The notes below the pieces were generated by a model, which did not search any database, was not told where the DNA came from, and was given only the letters and a program-made list of their open reading frames with translations. The position numbers and the translations under genes were made by a program. This document shows positions 8,995-18,560 of a stretch of DNA of 64,000 bases, piece after piece; the first letter of the stretch is position 1, and each line of letters begins with the position of its first letter. Source of the DNA: DASXUX01 sp036504595 (lineage in GTDB: Bacteria > Planctomycetota > SZUA-567 > H5-PLA8); NCBI GenBank assembly GCA_036504595.1, contig DASXUX010000022.1, positions 62,001 through 126,000 of the forward strand, in the 5' to 3' direction.

Positions 8995-11043
8995 ATGAAT
9001 CTGCTGAATCCCTGGTATCTCGCCGGTTTGGCCGCCGCCGCCATTCCCATCCTGATTCATATTCTGCAGCGCGATCGCATCCGGCGCATCGTGTTTCCGG
9101 CCACGCGGTTTTTGCTTGGGGCATCGCGGAAAATCACGCGGACTCAGGCACTGCGCGAACTGATCCTGCTCATTCTGCGCGCGACGGCGATGGGCCTGCT
9201 CGCTCTGGCGCTGGCGCGTCCGTTTTTTATGAAGCCGAGCGAGGCGAGCGCCGCGGCGGGAAGTGCCGGCAAAGCCGGCGTGGTCGTGATCGATTTCTCC
9301 GCGTCGATGCGCATCGGTTCGCGCATGAAGGAAGCGCGGCAGCAAGCGCTGGAGAGCCTGGACAAGTACCAGGCACACATCGACCGCGTGGCGCTGCTGT
9401 CGATCGATCAGGAAGCGCGGCGCGTCGTGGATTTCACGGACAATCTTGAGGATATCCGCGCCGCGATCAATGCGCTTGAGGCCGGTTACGGCGGTACGAA
9501 CCTGTTGAGCGGGCTGCGCGAGGCCGACCGGCTATTGCAGGCGGAAGAGTACCGGCACGTCGCGCGCGAGATCGTCTTAGTTTCAGACTTGCAGCGCAGT
9601 GGCTGGTCGCAATTCCATGGCGACTGGCGCGTGATGCCTGGGACGGCGCTGAAGGTGAAGCCGGTCGCCTTGAGCGCCGCCGACAATGTCGCGATCACGC
9701 AGGTCGCCATCCCGAAAAACAGCGTGATTTCGACACGCGCCGAACCACTGAGCCTGCAGGTCGTCAACTTTGGCCGGCAGGAACGCAAGGAGGTCAAGGT
9801 CTCCCTGACGATCGACGGCGCGAAGATCGACGAGAAGTTCATCAATCTTGGGCCGGGCAAGACCGAAGTCGTCCGTTTTACCTATAAGTTTGAGAAACCC
9901 GGCGACAGCTCGGGTACGATTGTCGTCGATGCGAAAGATGACTTCCCCGACGACAACACCTGGTTCTTCAACGCGCGTGTTTTGCCGCGCGTGCAGGTGC
10001 TGCTGGTGAACGGCAGTCCCAATGCTGCGGCGGCCAAAGACGACGGGCGTTTCGTGCGAGAAGCGCTCTCGGTGCCCGGAACGCCGTTCCAGGTTCGGGA
10101 GGTGGCCCCGCAGACGCTCGCCGCCAAAGACCTGGACGGCTGCCAAGCGGTCATTTTCACCAACGTCGGCAATCTTCCGCAATCAATGTCCGGGCCGATG
10201 AAGACGTTCATCGAAAATGGCGGCGGAATGATGATCTTTCCGGGCGACCGCGTGACCGCGGAAGATTTCAACCGCAGCTTTGCCGGCCTGATTCCGTGCC
10301 GCTTGAAGCAGGTCTGTGCGAAAGACGAGAAGAGCGAAGGCTGGACGATCGCCGAGATCGAACTGACCCATCCTATTTTTCAGCACTTCTCAACGCCACA
10401 AAGCGGCGACTTTGCGAGCGCGAGGTTCAGCCAGTATTTTTCGGTCACCGATTCCCAGGCTGCTCACGTGCTCGCGCGCTTCATCGATGGCCCTCCCGCG
10501 CTTCTGGAACAGCGCATCGGCAAAGGCAACAGTCTGCTCTTCACGTCCAGTGCCGGCATGAAATGGAACGACTTCTGCCTGCAAGGCGGCGTGTTCGTCC
10601 CGTTCATCCACGAGTCCATGAAGTATCTGGCCGTCCACAGCGACAGCACCACCACCGCCCTGGTCGGCGAGACGGTCGCTTTGAGTGCCAACGCCGAAAT
10701 CATCAGGCCCGACGGCGAGAAGATGAAACCTTCTGCGTCCGTGCCGATGCCCGGTATTTACGCCGTCAAAACCAGCGATAAAGATGAGAAATTGGCCGCG
10801 AACATCCCCCGCTCTGAATCGGAACCGGCCGTGATGGACGGCCAGGAACTCATCGCGGCGGTCGCGTCCGATATCGCGGGCCAGCAGAAAGTGATCGAAG
10901 GCCACAACGTTTGGGTGGCCTCCTCAAATTCGGTTCGCGAACGCATCGAGAGCGGGCAGAAATTGGGCTGGTACCTGTTGATCGCGCTGCTGGCGCTGCT
11001 GTTCGCGGAACACGTGCTCGCGAATAACACATCGCGGCGATGA
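8995..11043 (+). CDS. BatA-like membrane protein with VWA domain (cluster A)
   Basis: A 682-residue inner-membrane protein. The N-terminus (M-N-L-L-N-P-W-Y-L-A with membrane segments at about 9-24 and 55-77) is the BatA/aerotolerance N-terminal domain. A VWA domain follows with metal site D-F-S-A-S-M at 100-105. The middle holds an Ig-like region and a glutamine-amidotransferase-like fold, and a last membrane segment lies near 658-675. The VWA and middle domains should lie between membrane segments, on one face of the membrane. It starts 21 bases after DUF58, so they are co-transcribed. Confidence 0.9.
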   Translation: MNLLNPWYLAGLAAAAIPILIHILQRDRIRRIVFPATRFLLGASRKITRTQALRELILLILRATAMGLLALALARPFFMKPSEASAAAGSAGKAGVVVIDFSASMRIGSRMKEARQQALESLDKYQAHIDRVALLSIDQEARRVVDFTDNLEDIRAAINALEAGYGGTNLLSGLREADRLLQAEEYRHVAREIVLVSDLQRSGWSQFHGDWRVMPGTALKVKPVALSAADNVAITQVAIPKNSVISTRAEPLSLQVVNFGRQERKEVKVSLTIDGAKIDEKFINLGPGKTEVVRFTYKFEKPGDSSGTIVVDAKDDFPDDNTWFFNARVLPRVQVLLVNGSPNAAAAKDDGRFVREALSVPGTPFQVREVAPQTLAAKDLDGCQAVIFTNVGNLPQSMSGPMKTFIENGGGMMIFPGDRVTAEDFNRSFAGLIPCRLKQVCAKDEKSEGWTIAEIELTHPIFQHFSTPQSGDFASARFSQYFSVTDSQAAHVLARFIDGPPALLEQRIGKGNSLLFTSSAGMKWNDFCLQGGVFVPFIHESMKYLAVHSDSTTTALVGETVALSANAEIIRPDGEKMKPSASVPMPGIYAVKTSDKDEKLAANIPRSESEPAVMDGQELIAAVASDIAGQQKVIEGHNVWVASSNSVRERIESGQKLGWYLLIALLALLFAEHVLANNTSRR

Positions 11044-11112
11044 GGTCGGTACGGGCCATTAACGGCCGGTGTACGTATAGCAGAGGCAACTGGCCTTTCT
11101 TCGAGGTGGACC

Positions 11113-14100
11113 GTGGCGCATTACATTGAATTGCAGTCACACCTGAACCGGGTCCGCTGGGCCTGGAAACGCGCCGCGGCCCTGCAGGGACTGGCGGCCG
11201 TCGTCATCGAAGGCTTGGGCATGTTCCTGCTCTTCGCCCTGGTCGATTACATTTACCTTTTGCCGCAAACCGGACGCGTGGTCCTGTTAGCGACCATGGG
11301 CGCGGTGCTCGCGTTTCTGCTTATCCGGCATGTACTGCGGCCGCTACTGCGCGTCATTCCCGACGATCAGATTGCGCTATATATCGAAGAACGGCAGCAG
11401 GACACCGAAGGCGCGTTGCTCTCGGCGACGGCTTTTGGCAATGGTGACAACAAGAGTTCCTCGCCGCTCTACACTTTCATTGTCGAAAACATCGTTTTCG
11501 CCGCGGTGGCAAGAGCCGGCGGCATTCAGCTTTCCAAGCTGCTCGATATCCGCAAGCTGCGCAAGTACGCCATCGCCGCGGCTATCGTGCTGCTGTGCTT
11601 TGGTTTGAGCGCCGCAAAGTTCTCGCGCTTCTTCGGCTCACGAGCGACGCGCCTGCTGATGCCGTGGCAGGTGACCGAAGAGGACCGCCGGGCACTGGGC
11701 GCGCATCTCGATGGAGAGCCGCAGATTGATTTTGATGTGACAGTCACGCCCGGTCCGCGCGTCCTGCGCGGCTCCGCAGCCAGCGTGAAAGTCAGGCTCA
11801 GCCGGGCGTCCCGCGAGGATGTGCGCGTCAAGTTCCGCTCGAAAGGAGCGGTGGAATTCCAGCAATTGAAGATGGAAGAGATCGAGGAGGTGAACGCCTT
11901 CGCCGTCCGCCTGCCGGATATCAACGACGATCTCGAATTCATCGTTCAAAGCGGCAGAGACGTATCGAAAACAAACACGATCGGCGTCTACGACAAGCTG
12001 GAGATCAAAGGCTATGAAATGACGCTGACGCCGCCCGCCTACACGAAGCTCCCCACGAGTGTTGAAACCAATCAGGCCGCGGACATCACGGCTTTGATCG
12101 GAACAACGGTGAAGCTCCGTGCATTGGCAAACACCCCGCTGGAGAAGGGCGAACTGAAATTCGACAACGCGAAGACGCTGCCACTCATCGGCGAGACCGG
12201 CAAGGGCGGCGCCGTCGCCGAATTCACCATCGAAAAAGATGCGTCGTACACGGTCAAGTTGCACAGCGTGGATGGACAGGATTCGGAGCCGAGCGCGGCG
12301 TTCATGATCAAGGCTTTGAAGGACGAGCCGCCCATTCTGACGGTGGCTGCGCCGGCATCGGACATGGCTTGCCACCCCAGCGCCGAAGTGGACTTCACCG
12401 CCAAAGTGCAGGAGGACGTTGGGATCGGCAGCGTCGAGCTGGTCTACAACTTTTCCACGGTGGCGGAGACCTCCGTGCCGGCGGGCAAGGACGCAGGCGC
12501 CACCCGCGTGCCGTTCAAGATCGAGGACTCCGGTCCGGGCGAGCGCGAACTGAGCGTTGCGCTGTCGCTGGCGGAGTTGCAGCCGCGCGTACAAGCCGGC
12601 GACACGATGTTCTACCACATGATCGTCAAGGACCTGAAAGGCCAGGAAGCGGTCTCGGACATTTTCATGCTGAAGGTGCGGCCGTTCGAAATCGCCGGCG
12701 CGTTCCCCAGTGGTGGAGCGCACGAACGCGCACATGCTCCGCCGCTGGATCTGATGTTGTTCATCGCGGCGATCTGGAACGTGCACACGCAGAAGGAGCA
12801 CGTCGAGAAGGCTGAATACGAGCAGCGCTGCGACACGTTGTGGAGCAAGATGACCGACGGCGGCAAACCGCGGCAGTTCAAGAAGCCGAAGATCCAGCTC
12901 CTGCCGCCTGACAAGGCCGCTCTGGTGAAGCAGGGCGACGAATACGTCGCGCGCGGCATTGACATCCTTAAGAAACACGACGCCGGCGGATCTGTTGCCG
13001 AGCTGCGGCAGGCTCTGGCGCTGTACGAACGGGCTGGAACCGGGCTGGACTGGAAGGACAAGATGCCGGTTCGCGAGATCGGCGAAGGCGTGGTGGACGG
13101 CAAAGCCTTCGACCCGATGAAGGACGCGCTGGGCTTTGTGAAGATGGACATCCCTATGGCCGAATTCCCGGCTCCGCCGTACGAAATGAAGCTGCCGGAG
13201 TACCGCCGCGCAATCAAGAGCGAAGATGCGAAGCAACTGAAAGAGGAAGCGCAGAAGCTGCAGAAGAAAGAGCAGCAACTGATCGACGAAGCGAAGAAAT
13301 TGGCCGCGACCAAAGAAGAGGAGAAGCCGCAGCAGAATCAGGAAGCAAAGAAAGAGGACCGGCAGGTCGCTCAGAAGCCCGACGAGAAAAAAGACGCGGC
13401 GGACGATCAGAACCGCGACCGCAAGGCTGCGGACCAGAAACAGTCTGACGAGAAGAAGGACCAGGCCGCGCAGGATACGAAGGATGGAGCCGAAGGGAAG
13501 CCGCTTGAGAGAAACGAGCGCAAGGCTGACCCGGCTGCGCAGGACCAGAATTCCGCCGATCGTGAGGAACGCCGCAAGGCGCTGGAGAAGCAGCAGGAGC
13601 AACTCGCCAACGAGGCCCGAAAGCTTGCGAACCAGCTTGCGGCGAAACTTCAGAATCCGGACAAGGAGTCCAAGGACGTCCTGGATCATCTCCGCAAGTC
13701 TGCCAGCGAAATGCAGGAAGCCGCCAAGCAGATCAAGGAAGACAATCTGCAAAAAGCCGCTGCGCGCGGCGAGCAGGCCAAGGACGAACTCGTCAAGGCT
13801 GCCGAGAAACTCGAAGTCTCTCAATACGATAGCTTGGAAAAAGCCGTCGAAGCGGCCGAGGAACGCGCCCTGCAGATCGCCGAGGAGCAGAAGAAGATTC
13901 AGGATGCTGCGAACCGCGTGGCTGAAGATGCCGAAAAACGCGCCGCGGTAGCGCGAGCGTCGCTTCCCGCCGGGAAAAAGGAAGAGCCAAAACTGACGCC
14001 GCAAGAAGCGCAGAAGATGCAGGGTCTCGCCAAGCTGCAGACCATAAACCAGAAAAACGCTGAGAACCTTGAGAATTACGTCGCCGATGTCGCCAAGTGG

Positions 14101-14961
14101 GCCGAGGACGTGCATAAGAAAGACGCCGCCGACGAGCTGAAGAAGGCGGCGCGGGTCATGAAGCAGGACGAGCTCGCTGCGACGATGGTCACCGCCGCCG
14201 TCAACATGGGCCAGCAGGAATTGGCCGACACCAAGGACAACCACGAGAAGCTTGAGAAGACGCTCACGAAAGTCACCATGACGTTGCAGAACGCCAACAG
14301 CGCACTGGCCGCGACGCAGGCACAGAAACTCAAGCGGGCGCTCAGTGAGACAAAGGATCTGCTGGCCAAGGCCGAGAAACTGACCGACGGGGAGCAACAG
14401 AACCGCGACCGTAAGGAAGCGGCGGAAAAGGACGGGGAGACGGGGAGACGGGGGGACGGGGAGAAACAGCCGGAGGCAGGAGGCAGGAAGCAGGAGGCAG
14501 GAACGGCAAAGGACGCGGAGCAGAAACGCGAGGGCACGCAAACGGCCGAGAAGAGAACGGACGACAAGAAAACCGGTGACAAGAAGAGAGATGATAAGAA
14601 GACGACGGCGAAGAAGGAGTTGACGCCTGAAGAGCAAGAGAAGCTGAAGGCGGAGCTATATCGCGATACCGCTCGGCTTGCCCGGCGGCTTGGGCAAGAC
14701 AAATTGTTGGAGGCGAAACTGCAGGACCAGATGCAGAACCAGGCCAAGGACGAGCGGGCCTTCCACGGAATGTTCAAGCCCGAGCAAAAACCGCGCTTGG
14801 CCAATTACATGGTCACCGTCAAGGCCGTCTCCTCGCATTTGGAAGGAAGGCTGGAAAGCGTGCTGAAGGCAAAGCGTTTGTCGGCGGCGCAACGGGAACA
14901 GACGCCGAATCAGTACCGCGAGATGGTCAACGAGTACTACGAACGGCTGGCAAAGGAATAG
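11113..14961 (+). CDS. DUF4175-like membrane protein with long coiled coil (cluster A)
   Basis: A 1282-residue protein starting at GTG with GAGGTGGA upstream. Two or three membrane segments lie within the first 180 residues, then several Ig-like domains to about residue 520, then from about 670 to the end a highly charged Lys/Glu/Gln-rich coiled coil. This architecture resembles DUF4175 proteins, and the cluster B gene at 26116 is a paralogue. It may be a scaffold spanning the envelope. Oddities: two in-frame palindromic inserts (12459-12504 and 13947-13981) and a translated word repeat at 14431-14503 that encodes G-D-G-E and E-A-G-G-R repeats. The coiled-coil tail appears to tolerate such insertions. 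Confidence 0.8.
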   Translation: MAHYIELQSHLNRVRWAWKRAAALQGLAAVVIEGLGMFLLFALVDYIYLLPQTGRVVLLATMGAVLAFLLIRHVLRPLLRVIPDDQIALYIEERQQDTEGALLSATAFGNGDNKSSSPLYTFIVENIVFAAVARAGGIQLSKLLDIRKLRKYAIAAAIVLLCFGLSAAKFSRFFGSRATRLLMPWQVTEEDRRALGAHLDGEPQIDFDVTVTPGPRVLRGSAASVKVRLSRASREDVRVKFRSKGAVEFQQLKMEEIEEVNAFAVRLPDINDDLEFIVQSGRDVSKTNTIGVYDKLEIKGYEMTLTPPAYTKLPTSVETNQAADITALIGTTVKLRALANTPLEKGELKFDNAKTLPLIGETGKGGAVAEFTIEKDASYTVKLHSVDGQDSEPSAAFMIKALKDEPPILTVAAPASDMACHPSAEVDFTAKVQEDVGIGSVELVYNFSTVAETSVPAGKDAGATRVPFKIEDSGPGERELSVALSLAELQPRVQAGDTMFYHMIVKDLKGQEAVSDIFMLKVRPFEIAGAFPSGGAHERAHAPPLDLMLFIAAIWNVHTQKEHVEKAEYEQRCDTLWSKMTDGGKPRQFKKPKIQLLPPDKAALVKQGDEYVARGIDILKKHDAGGSVAELRQALALYERAGTGLDWKDKMPVREIGEGVVDGKAFDPMKDALGFVKMDIPMAEFPAPPYEMKLPEYRRAIKSEDAKQLKEEAQKLQKKEQQLIDEAKKLAATKEEEKPQQNQEAKKEDRQVAQKPDEKKDAADDQNRDRKAADQKQSDEKKDQAAQDTKDGAEGKPLERNERKADPAAQDQNSADREERRKALEKQQEQLANEARKLANQLAAKLQNPDKESKDVLDHLRKSASEMQEAAKQIKEDNLQKAAARGEQAKDELVKAAEKLEVSQYDSLEKAVEAAEERALQIAEEQKKIQDAANRVAEDAEKRAAVARASLPAGKKEEPKLTPQEAQKMQGLAKLQTINQKNAENLENYVADVAKWAEDVHKKDAADELKKAARVMKQDELAATMVTAAVNMGQQELADTKDNHEKLEKTLTKVTMTLQNANSALAATQAQKLKRALSETKDLLAKAEKLTDGEQQNRDRKEAAEKDGETGRRGDGEKQPEAGGRKQEAGTAKDAEQKREGTQTAEKRTDDKKTGDKKRDDKKTTAKKELTPEEQEKLKAELYRDTARLARRLGQDKLLEAKLQDQMQNQAKDERAFHGMFKPEQKPRLANYMVTVKAVSSHLEGRLESVLKAKRLSAAQREQTPNQYREMVNEYYERLAKE
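12459..12504 (+). repeat. In-frame palindromic element, copy a
   Basis: A 46-bp palindrome with GGTGGCG and CGCCACC at its ends. Inside the DUF4175-like gene it is read as V-A-E-T-S-V-P-A-G-K-D-A-G-A-T. Related copies lie at 13.9, 19.7, 31.0, 31.4, 33.4 and 35.8 kb. Confidence 0.85.
13947..13981 (+). repeat. In-frame palindromic element, copy b (decayed)
   Basis: A partial copy starting GGTAGCGCGAGCGTCGC, read as V-A-R-A-S-L-P-A-G-K-K. The far end has lost its pairing. It is the second copy in the same gene. Confidence 0.65.
14431..14503 (+). repeat. Word-repeat element W4, translated inside the coiled coil
   Basis: Three to four GACGGGGA words are followed by four AGGCAGGA words. The run keeps the reading frame and is translated as D-G-E-T-G-R-R-G-D-G-E and P-E-A-G-G-R-K-Q-E-A-G. 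Confidence 0.8.
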
Positions 14962-15056
14962 CTTGGTGCTTGGTGTCTGGTCGTCTGGTGGTCTGGTGCG
15001 CAAGCGCTGCATTTCACCGAAGACCAGGCGACCAGATACCAGACCACCAGACACCC
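14961..15056. repeat. Word-repeat element W5, inverted TCTGGTG words
   Basis: Left arm 14971-14998 and right arm 15021-15055 are built from TCTGGTG and CACCAGA words and pair imperfectly. The element fills the whole spacer from the previous stop to the ATG at 15057. The loop holds GGTGCGCAAGCGC, which also follows the word repeat at 35.1 kb. Confidence 0.85.
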
Positions 15057-17327
15057 ATGTTTGAACACCTTTTCAAGTATCCTCAGGAGCTCTTCCAGAA
15101 AGGCGAACTCGGCTTTTCGGCGCGCATGCCTGCAGAAGTGCGCGTATTGCTCTGCGCCGTTGCGGCCGCGCTGGTCTTCTGGCTCTACAAGCATTCGCGT
15201 GGTTCGCTCTCGCCGTTTCGCCGGAAGATTCTCATCGGCTTGCGTTCAATCACGATCATCGTGCTGATCGTCATGATTCTCGGCCCGGCGCTGCGCCTGC
15301 CCAACCGAAAGAACGAAGAAACGTTTGTGGCTGTAATGCTTGATGCCTCGAAGAGCATGACGATCGAGGATTCAAAGGCCGGCGGGCGGCGTTTCGATGC
15401 GGCCGCAAGACTGGTGATGGGCGATAAAGGCCGTGACGGGTTGGCGGCCGAATTGGAAAAAAGCTCGGCGGTGCGCGTGTTTGCATTTTCCGACGGCGCC
15501 AAGCGCACCAGCGATCTTCGTGCTATCGCGCCGGACGGCGAACGCACTAACCTGTTCCGGGCGCTTCGTGATGTGGATCAGGAACTGCGCGGTTTGCCCG
15601 TGGCTGCGGTCGTACTGCTGACCGACGGCGGCAACAACGGCGCAGGCGCGCCGCTGGAAATGGCGTCGCAACTCGCATTGGAGAAGATCAAGCTGTTCAG
15701 CGTCGGCTTCGGCAGCCCGAATCCTCCCAACGATTATGAAATCGTGCGCGTTGCCGTTCCGCAGAAAGTCCGGCGTAACTCACAGGTGGAAGCGTTCACG
15801 ACCGTGCGCTGCACCGGCTACAAGGACCCATTCACCGTTTTCCTGCGGCAGGGCGAGGCGATTTTGTCAACGATGCCGGTGCGGCCTGTCGCCGGCAAAG
15901 ACATGTATCAGGTGCGCTTCACGTTCTATCCGGAGCAGGCCGGACAGCAGAAGTACAACCTTTACATCAAGCCTGCGCCGGACGAGAAGGTCAAAGAGAA
16001 CAATCTGCGCGAGTTCACGGTCGAAGTGAGCGAGACTCGGTTGCCGGTGCTTTACGTCGAAGGCAGCCCGCGCACGGAATTCCGTTTCGTGCGGCGAGCG
16101 CTGTTCCGAGACCAGGATTTCCGGATGGTGTCGATCCTGCGCACCGGACGCGGGCGCTTCTACGTACAGGGCGCCGATGACATGCCTGAATTGCAGAAAG
16201 GATATCCGACCACCAAAGATCTGCTGTACAAGTTCGAGGCGATCATCTTCGGCGATATCGAGGCCAGTTTCTTTACGCCCGAACAACTGCGAATGACCGC
16301 GGAATTCGTCAACGAACGCGGCGGCGGGTTTGTGATGCTGGGCGGCGTCAACTCGTTCAATCTGGGCGGCTATATCGGAACGCCGCTCGAAGCTCTGCTG
16401 CCGGTGACGATGGACAGCGGCAAGAGTTCCTATTCGTTCGAACGTTTCAGGATGCAGGTGCCGGAGGCCGCGTTGCGGCATCCGATTCTGCATCAGGACG
16501 ACGACCCCGAGCAGAACCAGAAAGTCTGGGAGCATGTGCCGGAACTTCAGGGCTACAACGCGACGAAGGGCATAAAGCCGGCGGCGAAAGCGCTGGGCGT
16601 TCATCCGAAAACGGGTCAGCCGATTCTGGCCGTGCAGCCCTACGGCCGCGGACGCGCGGCGGCCTTCTGCACGGGCAGTTCGTGGGCGTGGCGCATGGCG
16701 GTGCCGGTCGAAGATGAGATTCAGGAAAAGTTCTGGCGTCAATTCGTGCGCTGGCTGGCGGTGGGGTCAAAGGAAAGTGTTTCGGTGACGCTCGACCGCG
16801 ACGTGTACGCGAAGGGCGAGCCTGTGATTTTGCGCGCGACGGTGCTGGGCATGGCGCTGGAAGCCGTCAACGACGCATCGGTGAAGGCGAAGATCCAGGA
16901 TCCCTTCGGAAACATCGAGGATCTGGATATGCCGTGGATCCTGACGCAGGACGGCGTGTATCAGTGCCGCTATGAAACGCGAGAACACGGCGAGCACAAA
17001 GTTTCGGTGCATGTCGAAATCCCGAAGCTGAAGGCTATCGATCTGGAGACGGCGTTCAACGTCACGCAGCCGTTCCTGGAGTTCAACAACGCCGGGCTGA
17101 ATGAATCGTTGCTGCGGCAAATGTCTGAGAAGACCGGCGGCAAGTACTTCAACGAGAGCGACACGAGTGGACTTGCGGGAGAAATCCGCAAATTGCTGGC
17201 TCAACAGGAACGGGCCGGCACATACGTGGAAGAGAAGGATCTGTGGGACGCGCCGATTTTCTTCATCGTTTTGGTGTTATGCCTTGGCGTTGAATGGAGC
17301 GCTCGGCGGCGAGCGGGGCTGGCGTGA
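15057..17327 (+). CDS. VWA and GATase-like membrane protein (cluster A)
   Basis: A 756-residue protein with membrane segments at about 28-45 and 62-78 and then a VWA domain with metal site D-A-S-K-S-M at 96-101. A glutamine-amidotransferase-like domain follows with F-V-N-E-R-G-G-G-F-V-M-L-G-G, but I see no catalytic cysteine triad. The C-terminus is Ig-like and ends in one membrane segment. I chose the ATG at 15057 because the upstream 29 codons are encoded by the word repeat. The cluster B counterpart is at 30216, although the gene order of the VWA/GATase and DUF4175-like genes is swapped there. Confidence 0.88.
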   Translation: MFEHLFKYPQELFQKGELGFSARMPAEVRVLLCAVAAALVFWLYKHSRGSLSPFRRKILIGLRSITIIVLIVMILGPALRLPNRKNEETFVAVMLDASKSMTIEDSKAGGRRFDAAARLVMGDKGRDGLAAELEKSSAVRVFAFSDGAKRTSDLRAIAPDGERTNLFRALRDVDQELRGLPVAAVVLLTDGGNNGAGAPLEMASQLALEKIKLFSVGFGSPNPPNDYEIVRVAVPQKVRRNSQVEAFTTVRCTGYKDPFTVFLRQGEAILSTMPVRPVAGKDMYQVRFTFYPEQAGQQKYNLYIKPAPDEKVKENNLREFTVEVSETRLPVLYVEGSPRTEFRFVRRALFRDQDFRMVSILRTGRGRFYVQGADDMPELQKGYPTTKDLLYKFEAIIFGDIEASFFTPEQLRMTAEFVNERGGGFVMLGGVNSFNLGGYIGTPLEALLPVTMDSGKSSYSFERFRMQVPEAALRHPILHQDDDPEQNQKVWEHVPELQGYNATKGIKPAAKALGVHPKTGQPILAVQPYGRGRAAAFCTGSSWAWRMAVPVEDEIQEKFWRQFVRWLAVGSKESVSVTLDRDVYAKGEPVILRATVLGMALEAVNDASVKAKIQDPFGNIEDLDMPWILTQDGVYQCRYETREHGEHKVSVHVEIPKLKAIDLETAFNVTQPFLEFNNAGLNESLLRQMSEKTGGKYFNESDTSGLAGEIRKLLAQQERAGTYVEEKDLWDAPIFFIVLVLCLGVEWSARRRAGLA

Positions 17328-17331
17328 GGAA

Positions 17332-17366
17332 ATTGCGGGATGCGGATTGCGGATTGCGGAATACGG
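17332..17366. repeat. Word-repeat element W6 (ATTGCGG words)
   Basis: Five imperfect copies of ATTGCGG fill the spacer between the VWA stop and the GTG of the next gene. The last unit runs into GGAGA, which acts as the ribosome binding site. Confidence 0.8.
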
Positions 17367-17377
17367 AGAAGTCCCCG

Positions 17378-18445
17378 GTGAACACGAGCGTGCGCCGTCT
17401 CTTGTTGAGTTGGCTCGGTGTGCTGGCCATGATCTGTGGCAGCCTGACCGCGGGTGAGCCGCAGAAATTCCAGGCGTACGCTCTGATCGTTGCTGGCGAA
17501 GGAAGCGAGCCGAACTTCAGTGAAAACTACCGCGACTGGGTGGTGCGCCTTCACAAATTGCTGACGACTGATTGCGGAATTTCAGCGGGGAACGTGCGCG
17601 TATTGATGGAGAAAAAAGAACTGGCGCCGGAGATCGTCAGCGACGTCAGCACCAAAGCGAACGTGATCAAAACCTTTGGTGATCTGAAGACCAAAGTCAA
17701 ACCGGGCGACCAGTTCCTGCTGGTATTCATCGGGCACGGCACGGCTCAGAGCAAGACCGGCAAGCTCTGCCTGCCGGGGCCTGACCTCACCAGCGACGAG
17801 ACGGCTGAACTGCTGCGGCAACTGCCCAATCGCGAGGTCGTGTTCATCAACAGCGCCTGCGCATCGTACAGCTTTGTAGATAAATGCAGCCTGCCGGGGC
17901 GAGTGATCATTACCGCAACCAACAGCAGCGCCGAAGGAAACGAAACGTATTTCATGGAGTTCTTGCTGAAGGCGTTTGAGAATCGCGCGGCCGACGCCGA
18001 CAAGAATGGGACCGTCGATCTGCTGGAGGCATTCAACTACGCCGCGACGGAGTGCCCAAAATGGTATCTGCGGCAGTATCTGGAGGACACCGGCTGGCGC
18101 ATTGAAGGGAAGCAGTCGCGCCAGCTTTGGCAGAAGTTTTATGGCAACGTGAAGGACAAGGCCATGGCCGACCCGCTCGACGCAAATGCGGAGGATGCCG
18201 AACCGCAGCTCGGCGAGTGGGGTCCGCACTGGCAGGGCCGCCGCATGCCGGCCGAACACGCGCAGCTCGACGACAACGGCGATCGCCAGGGCTCAGCCGT
18301 CTTCGCCAATAATCAGTTCACTCCGCTGGCCGGCAGTGAAGAAAAAGCCGACGGATTCCACGCCAGGAAAGTAATTCTAGGCAAGCCGCAAGGGAACACT
18401 GAGCCGCCTCCGGCGCCGTTGGAGAAAGCAGAAAAGAATCCGTAG
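17378..18445 (+). CDS. Exported clan CD (C13/caspase-like) protease
   Basis: A 355-residue protein. I chose GTG at 17378 because GGAGA lies 8 bases before it and a signal peptide follows, although the frame is open further upstream. The core is caspase-like: hydrophobic strand then G-H-G-T with H120, and V-V-F-I-N-S-A-C-A-S with C161, the expected His-Cys dyad of clan CD. The R-V-I-I-T-A-T strand after the cysteine fits C13-type bacterial members. A D-A-D-K-N-G-T-V-D-L-L-E loop at 206-217 matches an EF-hand calcium loop. It comes last but one in the MoxR/VWA cluster and could be an effector or processing enzyme of it. It has no counterpart in cluster B. Confidence 0.82.
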   Translation: MNTSVRRLLLSWLGVLAMICGSLTAGEPQKFQAYALIVAGEGSEPNFSENYRDWVVRLHKLLTTDCGISAGNVRVLMEKKELAPEIVSDVSTKANVIKTFGDLKTKVKPGDQFLLVFIGHGTAQSKTGKLCLPGPDLTSDETAELLRQLPNREVVFINSACASYSFVDKCSLPGRVIITATNSSAEGNETYFMEFLLKAFENRAADADKNGTVDLLEAFNYAATECPKWYLRQYLEDTGWRIEGKQSRQLWQKFYGNVKDKAMADPLDANAEDAEPQLGEWGPHWQGRRMPAEHAQLDDNGDRQGSAVFANNQFTPLAGSEEKADGFHARKVILGKPQGNTEPPPAPLEKAEKNP

Positions 18446-18451
18446 TTTTGT

Positions 18452-18560
18452 CACCACAGAGACGCTGAGACGCAGAGAACAGCAGAGCAGATGAACAAGA
18501 AGTCTACCCCAATTCTTCCCTCCCTCTGTGTCCTCTGTGTCCTCTGCGTCCTCTGTGGTG
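18452..18560. repeat. Word-repeat element W7 (CAGAGAC words), arms either side of a start codon
   Basis: The left arm, 18452-18490, uses CAGAGAC words. The right arm, 18525-18560, uses CCTCTGTGT words. The outer ten bases CACCACAGAG and CTCTGTGGTG pair perfectly. The ATG of the next gene sits in the loop, and the right arm is translated. Confidence 0.85.

Noticed and set aside
11638..14637. 999-residue open frame on the minus strand
   Set aside because: It lies opposite the Lys/Glu-rich coiled coil of the DUF4175-like gene; its Leu/Arg-rich sequence is the expected shadow, and the plus-strand frame has a ribosome site and domains.
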